Shown: positions 27,198 through 35,562, numbered from the stretch's first letter. The stretch: DNA of 64,000 bases from Thermomicrobium roseum DSM 5159 (GCF_000021685.1 NC_011959.1:682001-746000); one strand, 5' to 3'. Notes: generated from the sequence alone by a model not told the origin. Program-made: numbers and translations.

Positions 27198-27728
27198 CAG
27201 GCCCTTCCTGCATTCGAGTATGAGGGGACCCCGACGCGGGAAGCTTACCGGGTCGGGTGGTTGTGGCGTGAGGGTACGGGATCGAGCCCCTTGCGAGGGG
27301 ACAGATCTGTCCCGGCGGCGCAAGATGGCCCGTACCGCGTCGGCGGTGGAGGCGTTCCGGCATTCGCGGAAAGCGGAGAGGTCACCCTCACGAGGTCTGG
27401 CGGAAGCAGGATGCGGTCACGGGTGCGGCAACCTGCGATGCAGACTGGATGCGAGAAGCGCACTCACGGAATCGACGACTATCTCTCGTGTTCGTTTCCA
27501 TGAATTTTGTCTCCAAGAGACATGCCCCGTGAGAAATCACAGGGCGGGGGCAAGAAGAGTCGTGCGATAGGATCATCGTGGGTTCTCGGCTCTTCGAGAG
27601 GTCGGCTCGCGACGGCGAGAAGCACGCTTGCCGGCTTCGCCATCAATTCTCGGCTCACCGGGAAACCAGCGAGCCGTCGACCGACGACCTGCATGGCCTC
27701 GCGCAAGATGGGCTAGCGAGAGCAGGCC
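27198..27728. other. Non-coding stretch with palindromes between dnaN and the annealing-protein gene
   Basis: About 530 bases without a convincing gene. It holds a hairpin CCCGAC/GTCGGG (27230-27257), a 5-bp hairpin CCCCT-tgcg-AGGGG (27287-27300) and, sharing its last bases, a perfect 16-bp palindrome GGGACAGATCTGTCCC (27298-27313). No DnaA boxes of the TTATCCACA type and no AT-rich unwinding region were found, so it is not an obvious replication origin despite the dnaN-recF neighbours. Confidence 0.5.
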
Positions 27729-27757
27729 TTGACGGCGGGGCCCGTCTGCAGTAGCAT
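27729..27757 (+). promoter_or_regulatory. Promoter of the annealing-protein gene
   Basis: TTGACG (27729-27734), a 17-base spacer and TAGCAT (27752-27757), giving a start near 27764 and a leader of about 30 bases with the Shine-Dalgarno GGAAGGGAA. Confidence 0.65.
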
Positions 27758-27795
27758 TAGCACAGATGTTCGTGTATCGGAAGGGAACTGGCGAC

Positions 27796-28392
27796 ATGGC
27801 GAACGAACTGAAGGAGCGACCCACCTTCGATCCCTCGAAGTACCTCACCAAGGTCAACGGTCACGATTACCTGGAGGTGAAGTGGCGCTTGCTCTGGTTC
27901 CGCACGGAACATCCCGATGGGGAGATCGAGACGGAGCTCGTCGAGCACCGGGATGGAGTGGCGGTTTTCCGTGCGCGAGTCCGGGTACCAGGGGGTGGTT
28001 CGGCGACTGGTTGGGGAAGCGAGTCGGCTGAGGATTTTGCCGATTACCTGGAAAAGGCGGAGACGAAAGCACTCGGTCGGGCATTGGCGGCGCTCGGTTA
28101 CGGGACGCAGTTCTGCCCGGACTTCGAGTTCGGTGCCGCTGAACAGCGTGTCGTGGACACTCCCATCGACGGCCGGCGACTCGGCTGGCGGCGGGCGGAG
28201 AGTGGTCGGGTGACTCCACGGCAACTCGAGTATCTGCGCGATATGGCGCGCCGGCTCGGCATGAGCGAGGAAGAGCTGGAAGCGCGGGCGCAAGAACAGT
28301 TCGGAACGACCTTGGCTGATCTGGGACGGCAGGAAGCGTCGGCCTTGATCGAGAGCCTGCGACAACGCCGGAATGTGCATGAGGCAGCCTGA
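27796..28392 (+). CDS. Probable single-strand DNA annealing protein of the Rad52/Erf/Sak type
   Basis: A 198-residue protein. The N-terminal part (SKYLTKVNGHDYLEVKWRL, then a beta region) leads to EKAETKALGRALAALGYGT, a helix-turn pattern typical of phage-type annealing proteins related to Rad52, Erf and Sak. The C-terminal ~50 residues (TPRQLEYLRDMARRLGMSEE, ending in EASALIESLRQ) match the short tail domain often attached to such proteins. Phage members pair complementary single strands. Here the gene is on the chromosome beside dnaN-recF, with its own promoter and terminator and no phage genes around. The start at ATG 27796 is fixed by GGAAGGGAA. Family placement is by motif memory and should be treated as probable. 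Confidence 0.5.
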   Translation: MANELKERPTFDPSKYLTKVNGHDYLEVKWRLLWFRTEHPDGEIETELVEHRDGVAVFRARVRVPGGGSATGWGSESAEDFADYLEKAETKALGRALAALGYGTQFCPDFEFGAAEQRVVDTPIDGRRLGWRRAESGRVTPRQLEYLRDMARRLGMSEEELEARAQEQFGTTLADLGRQEASALIESLRQRRNVHEAA

Positions 28393-28428
28393 AGAGGGCT
28401 TGCTACTCGATGCGATCCATGGTTCGTA

Positions 28429-28466
28429 TTCCCCCTGGGATCGGTCCCAGGGGGAACGTTCGTTTT
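28429..28466 (+). terminator. Rho-independent terminator after the annealing-protein gene
   Basis: A perfect 12-bp stem (TTCCCCCTGGGA, 28429-28440, with TCCCAGGGGGAA, 28445-28456) with loop TCGG and a following CGTTCGTTTT. It separates the annealing-protein gene from the aminotransferase 14 bases later. Confidence 0.85.
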
Positions 28467-28479
28467 GTGAGGGGAAGCG

Positions 28480-29667
28480 ATGAAGGATTTGGAGCAGCTG
28501 AGGGCTCGCCTCCCGGCCTTACGTGACGTGACCTATCTCAATACTGGGACGCTGGGTGTGATGGCGGAACCGGTGCTCGAACGATACGTCGAAGCCCTGC
28601 AGCGTGTCGAGCGATTCGGTCACGCTCGGTGGGATGAGGTGCGGGCAACGGCGGAAGCTGCCCGCCAGCGACTGGCTGAACTCGTGGGCGCTTGCCCGGA
28701 GGAGCTCGCCTTTACTGGCAACAGCACAGATGGTTTGGCCCTGATCCTCGCCAGCCTCCGATGGTCACCGGGCGATCGCGTATTGACCAGTGATCAGGAG
28801 CATCCAGCCTTGCTGCTGCCCCTCAGCGCGGTGAGCCGACGACACGAGGTTACCGTTCATCAATTCACTGTCGGCAGCACGCCGGAAGAAACGATTGTCT
28901 CCTTCGCCGAGCGATTGGAGGAAGTGCGCCCCCGGCTCGTCGCCTTCAGCCATGTCTCCTGTGAGACCGGTGTGCGCCTACCGGTCGAACGACTGGTGTC
29001 GATGGCGCACCAGCACGGGGCGCTCGTGTTGCTCGATGTCGCGCAATCGGTCGGGCAATGCCGAGTGGACCTGCGAGGACTCGGGGTCGATTTCGCTGCG
29101 GGGAACGGGCACAAGTGGCTTCACGGGCCGAAAGGAACCGGCTTCCTCTTCGTGCGACGAGACATGCTGGATCTGCTCGAACCTCCCTTGGTCGGAGATG
29201 GAGCGGTCGAACCAGCCTTCGAGCGGACTGCCGACTGGTTGGAGGGGTGGCGCTTCCGGTCGGACGCGCAGCGCTTCGAGTTCGGGACGAGAAACCCAGC
29301 TCCTTGGATCGGGCTCACGGCGGCGATCGATTATCTGGAGGCGATCGGCTGGGACACGATCGAGCGCCATCAATGCGTGCTGGTACGCTGGTTGCACGAG
29401 CGGATTTCCGCGATCCCAGGGGTTCGCTGGTACTCGACGCTCGATCCGACGTGTGGAAGCGGGATGGTGACGCTCGGGCTGAGCGGGTGGGACGGTGAAA
29501 CGCTCAGCCGTGTCCTCTGGGAGCGCTTCCAGATCATCCAGAGACGAGTGCTGGTACCGAACGGCATACGCGTATCCTGCGCCTACTTCACCTCGTTCGA
29601 GGATCTCGAAAAGTTGGCGAGCGCACTCGAGCAGCTCGCTGTTGGCAGTGCGGGGGTCAGAGAATGA
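28480..29667 (+). CDS. Class V aminotransferase-fold PLP enzyme
   Basis: A 395-residue fold-type I PLP enzyme of the class V group (cysteine desulfurase, isopenicillin-N epimerase, kynureninase relatives). The N-terminus DVTYLNTGTLGVMAEPVL, the substrate-loop segment FTGNSTDGLALILASLRW, the PLP-binding Asp in VLLDVAQSVGQ and the Schiff-base Lys in GNGHKWLHGPKGTGFLF are visible. There is no conserved active-site Cys loop of the NifS type, so an epimerase or C-S lyase-like activity is more likely than a Fe-S desulfurase. ATG at 28480 with GAGGGG. Its stop overlaps the end of queA on the other strand by 11 bases. The true substrate cannot be read from the sequence. Confidence 0.85.
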   Translation: MKDLEQLRARLPALRDVTYLNTGTLGVMAEPVLERYVEALQRVERFGHARWDEVRATAEAARQRLAELVGACPEELAFTGNSTDGLALILASLRWSPGDRVLTSDQEHPALLLPLSAVSRRHEVTVHQFTVGSTPEETIVSFAERLEEVRPRLVAFSHVSCETGVRLPVERLVSMAHQHGALVLLDVAQSVGQCRVDLRGLGVDFAAGNGHKWLHGPKGTGFLFVRRDMLDLLEPPLVGDGAVEPAFERTADWLEGWRFRSDAQRFEFGTRNPAPWIGLTAAIDYLEAIGWDTIERHQCVLVRWLHERISAIPGVRWYSTLDPTCGSGMVTLGLSGWDGETLSRVLWERFQIIQRRVLVPNGIRVSCAYFTSFEDLEKLASALEQLAVGSAGVRE

Positions 29668-30718
29668 GCATCGCGTCGCCGAAACTGTAGAAGCGATAGC
29701 GTTGCTGGACGGCCTCTCGATACGCCTCCAGGATCAGTTCGCGCCCGGCGAAGCTCGCAACGAGCAGGATCAGGGTGCTGCGGGGCAAGTGGAAGTTGGT
29801 GATCAGCGCGTCGACCACGCGCCAGTGGTAGCCAGGATAGATGTAAAGGTCAGTCCAGCCAGTGATAGGACCCTCGGTGTCTCCTGTCAGAGCATCGGCG
29901 ATCGATTCGAGGGTGCGGGCAGCCGTCGTGCCCACGGCAACGATCCGGCGGTTCGCAGCACGAGTTTCTCGAATCAGCGAGACTGTCTCGGCTGGCACCG
30001 CGTACCACTCCGCATGCATCTTGTGCAAGCGGACGTCGGTCACCTCGATCGGCTTGAAGGTGCCGATTCCGACATGCAGGGTGAGCGGCGCGATGCGGAT
30101 TCCCCGTTGGCGTAACTCGTCCAGCAGTCGTTCCGTGAAATGGAGCCCAGCAGTCGGCGCGGCTACCGAGCCGGGATGCCTTGCATAAACCGTTTGGTAG
30201 CGTTCCGGGTCGGACAGCGGACGGTGGATATACGGCGGGAGCGGCACGTGCCCGAAAGCGTCCAAGCGTTCGGCGATACCGGGATCCAGCTCGACGATGA
30301 CCTGGCCGCCCGAACGGCGCTCGCGGATGCGCAGGGGCGCTGGCTGAGCGAACTGTGGATCGCGAGGTTGGATCGTGATCGTCTCTCCGGGGCGCAGCTT
30401 CCGAGCTGGGCGGGCGAGCGCGAGCCAAACGGTGGTTCCTTCGAGCGGTTGGACCAAGAGGATCTCGACTTTCCCTCCGGTCAGGCGGTGACCCAAGAGA
30501 CGGGCTGGGAGGACCCGCGAGTCGTTGACGATCAAAAGGTCTCCAGGATCGAGGAGGGAGGGAAGTTCACGAAAGATGCGATGCTCGATAGAGTGTGTCG
30601 CTCGGCGAACAACCATCAGCCGGGCAGCATCGCGCGGCTCGATCGGCTCCTGTGCGATCAATTCCTCCGGAAGCTCGTAATCGTATTCATGAAGAGAGAG
30701 TGCCGCTTCCTCAAGCAT
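29657..30718 (-). CDS. queA: S-adenosylmethionine:tRNA ribosyltransferase-isomerase
   Basis: A 353-residue enzyme of queuosine synthesis that transfers the ribosyl part of SAM to preQ1 in tRNA. Typical segments are YDYELPEELIAQEPIEPRDA, LLIVNDSRVLPARLLGHR, the GTFKPIEV region and the C-terminal LPRSTLILLVASFAGRELI. The ATG at 30718 has GGAAAG eight bases upstream and overlaps ruvB by eight bases; longer in-frame starts run deeper into ruvB. The ruvB-queA pairing is common. Its 3' end overlaps a convergent aminotransferase gene. Confidence 0.94.
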   Translation of the reverse strand: MLEEAALSLHEYDYELPEELIAQEPIEPRDAARLMVVRRATHSIEHRIFRELPSLLDPGDLLIVNDSRVLPARLLGHRLTGGKVEILLVQPLEGTTVWLALARPARKLRPGETITIQPRDPQFAQPAPLRIRERRSGGQVIVELDPGIAERLDAFGHVPLPPYIHRPLSDPERYQTVYARHPGSVAAPTAGLHFTERLLDELRQRGIRIAPLTLHVGIGTFKPIEVTDVRLHKMHAEWYAVPAETVSLIRETRAANRRIVAVGTTAARTLESIADALTGDTEGPITGWTDLYIYPGYHWRVVDALITNFHLPRSTLILLVASFAGRELILEAYREAVQQRYRFYSFGDAMLIL

Positions 30719-31772
30719 CGCTGGATCTTTCCGACGCGGCATGCTCGAACGGTATTTCGAGCTGCAACCGGTTTTCTGGATAAGTGAGTCCGAGATGCTC
30801 GTAGGCTCGACGGGTGGCGATCCGTCCGCGCGGTGTGCGCTGAAGGAACCCGAGCTGGAGGAGATATGGCTCGTAGACACTTTCGATCGTATCCGGTTCT
30901 TCGCTTGTCGCGGCGGCTAATGTCTGGATACCGACTGGACCACCGTCGAATTTCTCCACCAGGGTCCGGAGGATGAGCCGGTCGACTTCATCGAGGCCGA
31001 GTTCGTCGACGGCGAGCTGATCGAGGGCCAGGCGAGCGAGTTCTCGGGTGATCGTGCCGTCGCCGATGACCTGGGCGTAGTCGCGCACACGCTTGAGGAG
31101 ACGGATCGCTATACGAGGTGTACCGCGACCACGCCGGGCGATCTCCTCCGCGCCATCGGAGGTAATAGGCACCTGGAGGATGCGGGCGGCACGCTCGACG
31201 ATGGCTCGCAGCGCCGCGGTGTCGTAAAAGTCCAGTCGATAGGTCGCGCCGAAGCGATCGCGCAGCGGGGAGGTGAGCAGTGCGAGCCGCGTGGTTGCCC
31301 CGACCAACGTGAAGCGCGGGAGCGCAATGCGCACACTGCGTGCTGCTGGGCCTTTACCGATCACCAGATCGACCGCAAAGTCTTCCATCGCGGGGTAGAG
31401 GATTTCTTCGACCAGCCGGTTAAGGCGATGGATTTCGTCGATGAAGAGGACGTCTCCAGGACGAAGATTGGTCAGGATCGAAACGAGATCGCCCGGACGC
31501 TCGATGGCTGGACCGCTGGTGATCCGGAGGTTAACCCCCATCTCCGCGGCGATGATCCCGGCGAGCGTCGTTTTACCGAGTCCTGGAGGGCCATAGAAGA
31601 GGAGATGATCGAGTGGCTCACCACGCTCCTGGGCGGCTCTGATGGCGATGGCGAGGCTTTCCTTGACACGATCCTGCCCGATGTACTCGGCAAGGCGACG
31701 CGGGCGCAAGGTCTCCTCGAAATACTGCTCGCTCGTGGTCGGTTGTGGTGCGACGATGCGTGGCTCGTTCAT
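30711..31772 (-). CDS. ruvB: Holliday junction branch-migration ATPase RuvB
   Basis: A 353-residue AAA+ motor that with RuvA drives branch migration. Walker A is FYGPPGLGKTTLAGIIAAEM, Walker B DVLFIDEIHRLNRLVEEIL, sensor 1 LVGATTRLALLTSPLRDRFG with the arginine finger. The C-terminal winged helix (GIQTLAAATSEEPDTIE) ends near EYLGLTYP-like LGLTYPENR. RBS AGGGATG before ATG at 31772. ruvA and ruvC are not in this window; queA follows with overlap. Confidence 0.97.
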   Translation of the reverse strand: MNEPRIVAPQPTTSEQYFEETLRPRRLAEYIGQDRVKESLAIAIRAAQERGEPLDHLLFYGPPGLGKTTLAGIIAAEMGVNLRITSGPAIERPGDLVSILTNLRPGDVLFIDEIHRLNRLVEEILYPAMEDFAVDLVIGKGPAARSVRIALPRFTLVGATTRLALLTSPLRDRFGATYRLDFYDTAALRAIVERAARILQVPITSDGAEEIARRGRGTPRIAIRLLKRVRDYAQVIGDGTITRELARLALDQLAVDELGLDEVDRLILRTLVEKFDGGPVGIQTLAAATSEEPDTIESVYEPYLLQLGFLQRTPRGRIATRRAYEHLGLTYPENRLQLEIPFEHAASERSSDA

Positions 31773-31823
31773 CGCTCATCCCTACACGTATGAGGATACC
31801 AGAGAGAAGAACAGGAGTTCGTC

Positions 31824-32015
31824 TCAAGTGCCAGGTTTCTCTGGCAACTCCGCTTCCTCGACGAGAAGGATGGGGATGCCGTCTTCGATCGGATAGCGGC
31901 GCTGGCAGGTACGACAGATCAAACGGTCATTCGCGAGAACGAGTTCACCGTGACAGGCTGGGCAGGCCAGGATCTCGAGAAGTTCCGGGTCGATGATCGG
32001 TTGCGTCTCAGCCAT
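31824..32015 (-). CDS. Trm112-like small zinc-ribbon protein
   Basis: A 63-residue protein of the Trm112/UPF0434 group. The motif LLEILACPACHGELVL is followed by RLICRTCQRRYPIEDGIPIL, giving the CPxC and CxxC pairs that usually bind one zinc. Trm112 proteins act as small partners of methyltransferases; in bacteria the partner is generally unknown. GGAG lies eight bases before the ATG at 32015. It is 52 bases upstream of ruvB on the same strand and could be co-transcribed with ruvB and queA. Confidence 0.88.
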   Translation of the reverse strand: MAETQPIIDPELLEILACPACHGELVLANDRLICRTCQRRYPIEDGIPILLVEEAELPEKPGT

Positions 32016-32460
32016 GCGCTCGGCTCCATTCGTGTCGCTGACGTGCATCTTACCAGGCTGCGGGCGGAAGGAGCTGGCGGAACGCAAACAGGACGTGAAA
32101 GGGATTTCGTGAACCTTCGCACGCCGGCCCCGCGGCGTGCGGCAGAAGCTCTTCTCAGCGACTGACGCGGTCGTTTCTCGGGGTCGGTCACGCAGGTACG
32201 GCTGAGCAGGACCGGGACTGGTGAACCGGGTCAGGCCCGGCAGCTGGTGAGACAATCCTGCTGGTGGAAGCTGGAGAACTCTCGGTCGTTGCGCTCGGCT
32301 GCGGTGGCCGTCAATGCTCCGGTCGAGACAGGTCAGGAGGAGACCAGAAAGCGAGTGCATGCGGGGGTTCGGGCGAGACGGCTTGCAGGTCGAAAAGCGA
32401 GGAGAGATCGGAGACCCGGCCTCGAACCACTGTGCTGGTCGGTGAACATACCTCCTAGGA
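32016..32460. other. Intergenic stretch with hairpins upstream of the Trm112-like gene
   Basis: About 445 bases without a gene. An 8-bp hairpin GCACGCCG/CGGCGTGC lies at 32119-32140. A larger stem-loop at 32205-32262 has an outer 7-bp stem (AGCAGGA/TCCTGCT) and an inner 5-bp stem (CCGGG/CCCGG). It contains a 21-base match to the S-domain of signal recognition particle RNA but lacks the GGAA loop that the RNA needs, so it is not called as one. Confidence 0.4.
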
Positions 32461-32496
32461 AACAACCAACGCTCCGGTACAAGACCGGAGCGTTGG
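32461..32496 (-). terminator. Rho-independent terminator after tRNA-His
   Basis: A perfect 12-bp stem (CAACGCTCCGGT, 32468-32479, with ACCGGAGCGTTG, 32485-32496) and a five-base loop, followed on the minus strand by GGTTGTTT. It begins in the CCA end of tRNA-His and ends the tRNA-Leu/RNase P/tRNA-His transcript. Confidence 0.85.
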
Positions 32497-32570
32497 GGTG
32501 CCTCACGGGGCTCGAACCCGTAACCACTGGATCCACAGTCCAGCGCTCTGCCAATTGAGCTAGAGGCACC
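32495..32570 (-). tRNA. tRNA-His (GTG)
   Basis: A full cloverleaf on the minus strand with anticodon GTG in loop CTGTGGA. The acceptor begins GGTGCCTC and ends GAGGCACC, so an extra 5' G (G-1) faces C73, the identity pair of tRNA-His. The 3' CCA is encoded (32497-32495). The 5' end is only 15 bases after RNase P RNA. Confidence 0.97.
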
Positions 32571-32585
32571 ATACGAGAGAAAGGC

Positions 32586-32941
32586 GAGCGATACCGAGCG
32601 AGTAAGCCGAGTTCTGTTCTAGGCGGTCATCTCTCTCGCCCGTGTCTTGCACGGACGGTCGCTTCGTCACCTCCGCGACTGCTCTCATCCTCGGGCCTCG
32701 GCGAGCAACCTGATAGCGGCCCGCTCGGAGATTGCTGCAGGGAGGATTGCCCTTTTCACCCCGGGACGAGCCCGGTCATCGTCTCTGTTGCTCTCACGCT
32801 GGGTTATCCAGCGCGCCGATCTGGACTGTCAGCGGCGCCGGTCTCCGCTGCCCTGGGTTGACCCCAGGCACCCCGCTCTGTGCAGCTCGGACTTTCCTCT
32901 GGTGCTTACCGCACCAGCGACCGCCCTGCCCGGTATCGCTC
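32586..32941 (-). ncRNA. rnpB: RNase P RNA (type A)
   Basis: About 356 nt on the minus strand. The universally conserved core AGAGGAAAGTCC is present near the 5' end together with the GGTAAGCACC strand, and the 3' part has CAGAACTCGGCTTA, the usual end. The terminal P1 helix is perfect: GAGCGATACCG at the 5' end (32941-32931) with CGGTATCGCTC at the 3' end (32596-32586), which sets the limits. As the ribozyme it cleaves tRNA leaders. A tRNA-Leu lies 30 bases upstream and tRNA-His 15 bases downstream, leaving no space for separate promoters. A hairpin CGGGAAC/GTTCCCG (32943-32962) lies between tRNA-Leu and this RNA. Confidence 0.96.
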
Positions 32942-32971
32942 ACGGGAACACGAACGTTCCCGGACCGGCGG

Positions 32972-33055
<84 letters not shown>

Positions 33056-33085
33056 CCGTCGAGCGGTTATCCGCTCGCAGCCGCT

Positions 33086-33115
33086 AGTATAGCATCAAGC
33101 GGGTTGCGTTCGCAA
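33086..33115 (-). promoter_or_regulatory. Promoter of the tRNA-Leu/RNase P/tRNA-His unit
   Basis: Minus-strand TTGCGA (33110-33115), 18 bases, TATACT (33086-33091). The leader carries a perfect small hairpin GAGCGG-ttat-CCGCTC (33061-33076) before tRNA-Leu. It matches the rplI promoter almost exactly. Confidence 0.7.
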
Positions 33116-33430
33116 GCGTTTCCGGGCAGTTCCGCGAATGCCTATCAACCTCTTCCCTGCACATCCCGCGCGTGTCATCGCGGCCAACGACCTTCTGCGA
33201 CAGCCATCTCGGGATGGCCTCCTCTTCGGTTCGCGAGCAGGCGCATCGCTCGTCCGATGTAGGGTCTTGCGGTTCGGCATGGTACAGGAGAGTCGGGTCA
33301 TTCATCGGATCGGGTACTCTATGGAGGACTCGAGAACTGGCGGTCTTGCTCGAGAGCGATCTGGCTAAGCACCGCGAGCGGAGCCGATTGTCGTGGTGCT
33401 CGACGAGGCAGGCACGTGGTCGTTGGTCGC
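33116..33430. other. Intergenic stretch between the antiporter and the RNA operon
   Basis: About 315 bases with no gene that resembles a known family. One small hairpin GCCATC-tcgg-GATGGC lies at 33203-33218. The antiporter transcript may end here but no T-tract terminator is seen. Confidence 0.4.
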
Positions 33431-35155
33431 TCACTCGGTCAGATGCCCCTGTTCCTCGTAATAGTCGATCCGGCGCGCTGCCACGATGGCCTGGATCTCT
33501 TGCATGCTCATCCCGAAGCGGTGTAAGGTGTGACGAACCATTTCCAGGCCAGCTTCGAAACTAGGGTGCACCACTTCGGTGGCCCCAGCCTCGACCAAGC
33601 GCGCGACGAAGGCTCGCCGGTCGGCCCGCGCGATGATGTCCAGGGTGGGGTTGAGTGTCCGGGCCAGGCGCACCGCAGCTTCGGCGGCAAAGGCATCGGG
33701 GACAGCGACGACGAAGACGCGCGCGGTCGTGATGTGCGCCGCCAGGAGGACCTGCTCGTTCGCGACGTCACCATAGATCGCCTGGATCCCCAGGCGCCGC
33801 AAGTCGCGCACCAGGACGGGATCGCGATCGATCACGACGAAACGAAAGCGCCGGCGTTGCAGGACTCGCCCCACTTCGCGGCCAGAGCGACCGTAACCAG
33901 CGATCACGACATGACCGCGCAGGGGCGAACTCGAGGAAGCACCGGAATCGATCTCGTGGAGCGCTGCCGGGCGACCGACCAAGCGGAGCGGCGGCTCGAG
34001 CAGCCAACGGGCCCGCTCCGTCAGCGTCAAGAGAAAGGTATTGAGCAGGAGCGAGGCGATCGCAGCACCGATCATCGCATTGTAGAGAGTGTGGTCGAGA
34101 ATACCCACCTGCAACCCGAGTAGACCGAGCACGAACGAGAATTCGCCGATCTGCGCGAGAAAGGCTCCCGAGCGAATAGCGACGCTCGGTGAGTAACCCA
34201 AGAACGCGACTACACCTGCGGCAAGGAACCCTTTGATCACGGTTACGACGATCAAGATGGCGAGCGCAATCGGCCAGGACCGGAGGAGAGCAATCGGGTC
34301 CGCGAGAAGGCCGAGTGCGGCGAAGAACATGACGCCGAAGACATCACGAAGCGGGAGAATACCGCCGAGAACTTGATAGGAAAACTCGGATTCGGATACG
34401 ACGATACCAGCCAGAAAAGCCCCCAGAGCGAACGAGAGGCCGGCCCATTCGCTCCCCACTGCTGTTCCGATCGCTAGCAGGACGACCGCTAGAAGGAAAA
34501 GTTCCCGGCTTCCGACTCGTGCGATCTGAAACAGTAACCAAGGGACGATGCGTATGCCGAGGACCGCGATCGTCAGCAACGCGACGACGGCGAGCGCGAT
34601 CGATTTTCCGAGGCCGAGAACGACGTCCACGAGGTCGGAACCGACGAGCGCGGGAATGATCGCGACCAACGGCACCACCGCGATATCTTGGGCGAGCAGG
34701 ATCGCTGCGGTCGGGCGTGCGGCTGGTTGGTTCAAGGTGCCCCGCAGTTCCATGAGCGTGAAACCGATCACCGAACTGGAGATCGCTGAGAGTTCAGCGA
34801 GCACGAACGCTTGTGCGGTGGTGAGGCCCAATGCGCGAAAGATGAGGAATGCAACCATGAGCGTCAGGCCGATCTGGAGGAGTCCCCCACGAATGACGAT
34901 ACGGCGTAACTCGATCAGCTCCCGAAAGGAGAAGTGGACGCCGAGCGAGAACATGAGAAAGCTCACACCGAAATCAGCGAAAGCTTGAATGATCGCGGGA
35001 TCGATGTGCCGACCCTCCAAGAGGCGACCGAGCAAGAGCCCAGCGACGAGGTAACCCATGATGACCGGTTGCCGCAGCCGGGCGGACACCAGACCGAGCA
35101 GGACGGCTGCGGCGACGACGATCAAGAAGACGAGAAAAATGGCTTCGCGTTCCAC
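33431..35155 (-). CDS. Kef-type monovalent cation/H+ antiporter (CPA2) with TrkA-N domain
   Basis: A 574-residue protein. The first ~385 residues form about 12 membrane helices of the CPA2 exchanger, with the ion-site segment AILLAQDIAVVPLVAIIPAL typical of the Kef family. A cytoplasmic TrkA-N (RCK) domain follows: HVVIAGYGRSGREVGRVL gives the dinucleotide GxGxxG and VVIDRD the ribose-binding acid. The family moves K+ or Na+ against protons under nucleotide control. GTG at 35155 starts the chain; no KefF/KefG-like partner is adjacent. A c-di-AMP receptor gene 5 kb away might belong to the same ion-control logic, but nothing here shows a direct link. Confidence 0.92.
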   Translation of the reverse strand: MEREAIFLVFLIVVAAAVLLGLVSARLRQPVIMGYLVAGLLLGRLLEGRHIDPAIIQAFADFGVSFLMFSLGVHFSFRELIELRRIVIRGGLLQIGLTLMVAFLIFRALGLTTAQAFVLAELSAISSSVIGFTLMELRGTLNQPAARPTAAILLAQDIAVVPLVAIIPALVGSDLVDVVLGLGKSIALAVVALLTIAVLGIRIVPWLLFQIARVGSRELFLLAVVLLAIGTAVGSEWAGLSFALGAFLAGIVVSESEFSYQVLGGILPLRDVFGVMFFAALGLLADPIALLRSWPIALAILIVVTVIKGFLAAGVVAFLGYSPSVAIRSGAFLAQIGEFSFVLGLLGLQVGILDHTLYNAMIGAAIASLLLNTFLLTLTERARWLLEPPLRLVGRPAALHEIDSGASSSSPLRGHVVIAGYGRSGREVGRVLQRRRFRFVVIDRDPVLVRDLRRLGIQAIYGDVANEQVLLAAHITTARVFVVAVPDAFAAEAAVRLARTLNPTLDIIARADRRAFVARLVEAGATEVVHPSFEAGLEMVRHTLHRFGMSMQEIQAIVAARRIDYYEEQGHLTE

Positions 35156-35519
35156 GCGTTTTGCCTGTTCACTCTCCCGAGCAGGCGATCAAATCGTCAG
35201 CGCGCCTCAGCGCGAGTGCGCAAAACGGCATCGTACTACAGTTTTGCGTCGAGGCGCTACCGTGCCAGGGTGCAGCGTCACCATCGAGGAGAATCGGCAA
35301 GGCGATCGTTCTCGAAGCGAGGAGCTGGGATGGTCGAGACGGGCGTTTCCACCGGTGGCTCGACCAGCTGTCTCCGATTGCGGAACTGGTGACGCTGCAC
35401 GATCGGCCCTGGAATCAGCATGCCACGTGGATGCGCGCGGATAACCTTCGACGTGACAGCGTATCCCACAGCTGCTCGTCGGTCGCATCGGGGCCTGACA
35501 GCGCGGTCGAAGTCGCTCC
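35156..35519. other. Intergenic region between the antiporter and alaS
   Basis: About 365 bases without a recognisable gene. An inverted repeat GGTCGAG/CTCGACC spans 35331-35377 roughly, and no T-box leader, often found before aminoacyl-tRNA synthetase genes, could be identified. Confidence 0.35.
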
Positions 35520-35548
35520 TTGACGCCAGCGTGACCGCGCTCCATACT
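35520..35548 (+). promoter_or_regulatory. Promoter of alaS
   Basis: TTGACG (35520-35525), a 17-base spacer and CATACT (35543-35548). The start would fall near 35555, inside the palindrome listed next. Confidence 0.65.
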
Positions 35549-35562
35549 AGTGTACGTACACT
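35549..35562. promoter_or_regulatory. Palindrome at the alaS transcription start
   Basis: AGTGTACGTACACT is a perfect 14-bp palindrome that begins at the base after the -10 box and covers the expected start of transcription. This position suits a repressor operator. The half-sites GTGTAC and GTACAC also occur, in the opposite arrangement, in the rplI leader. Confidence 0.4.

Noticed and set aside
27239..27255. GAAGCTTACCGGGT resembles the start of RNase P RNA
   Set aside because: The conserved GAGGAAAGTCC core is absent here and a complete rnpB lies at 32586-32941.
27152..27795. Possible chromosomal origin beside dnaN
   Set aside because: No TTATCCACA-type boxes, no AT-rich element, and no dnaA.
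32220..32240. Possible SRP (4.5S) RNA gene
   Set aside because: The GGAA tetraloop and the AGCAG strand that must follow are absent.
35161..35523. Open frame upstream of alaS
   Set aside because: It overlaps the antiporter start and alaS promoter region, with no Shine-Dalgarno or domain.
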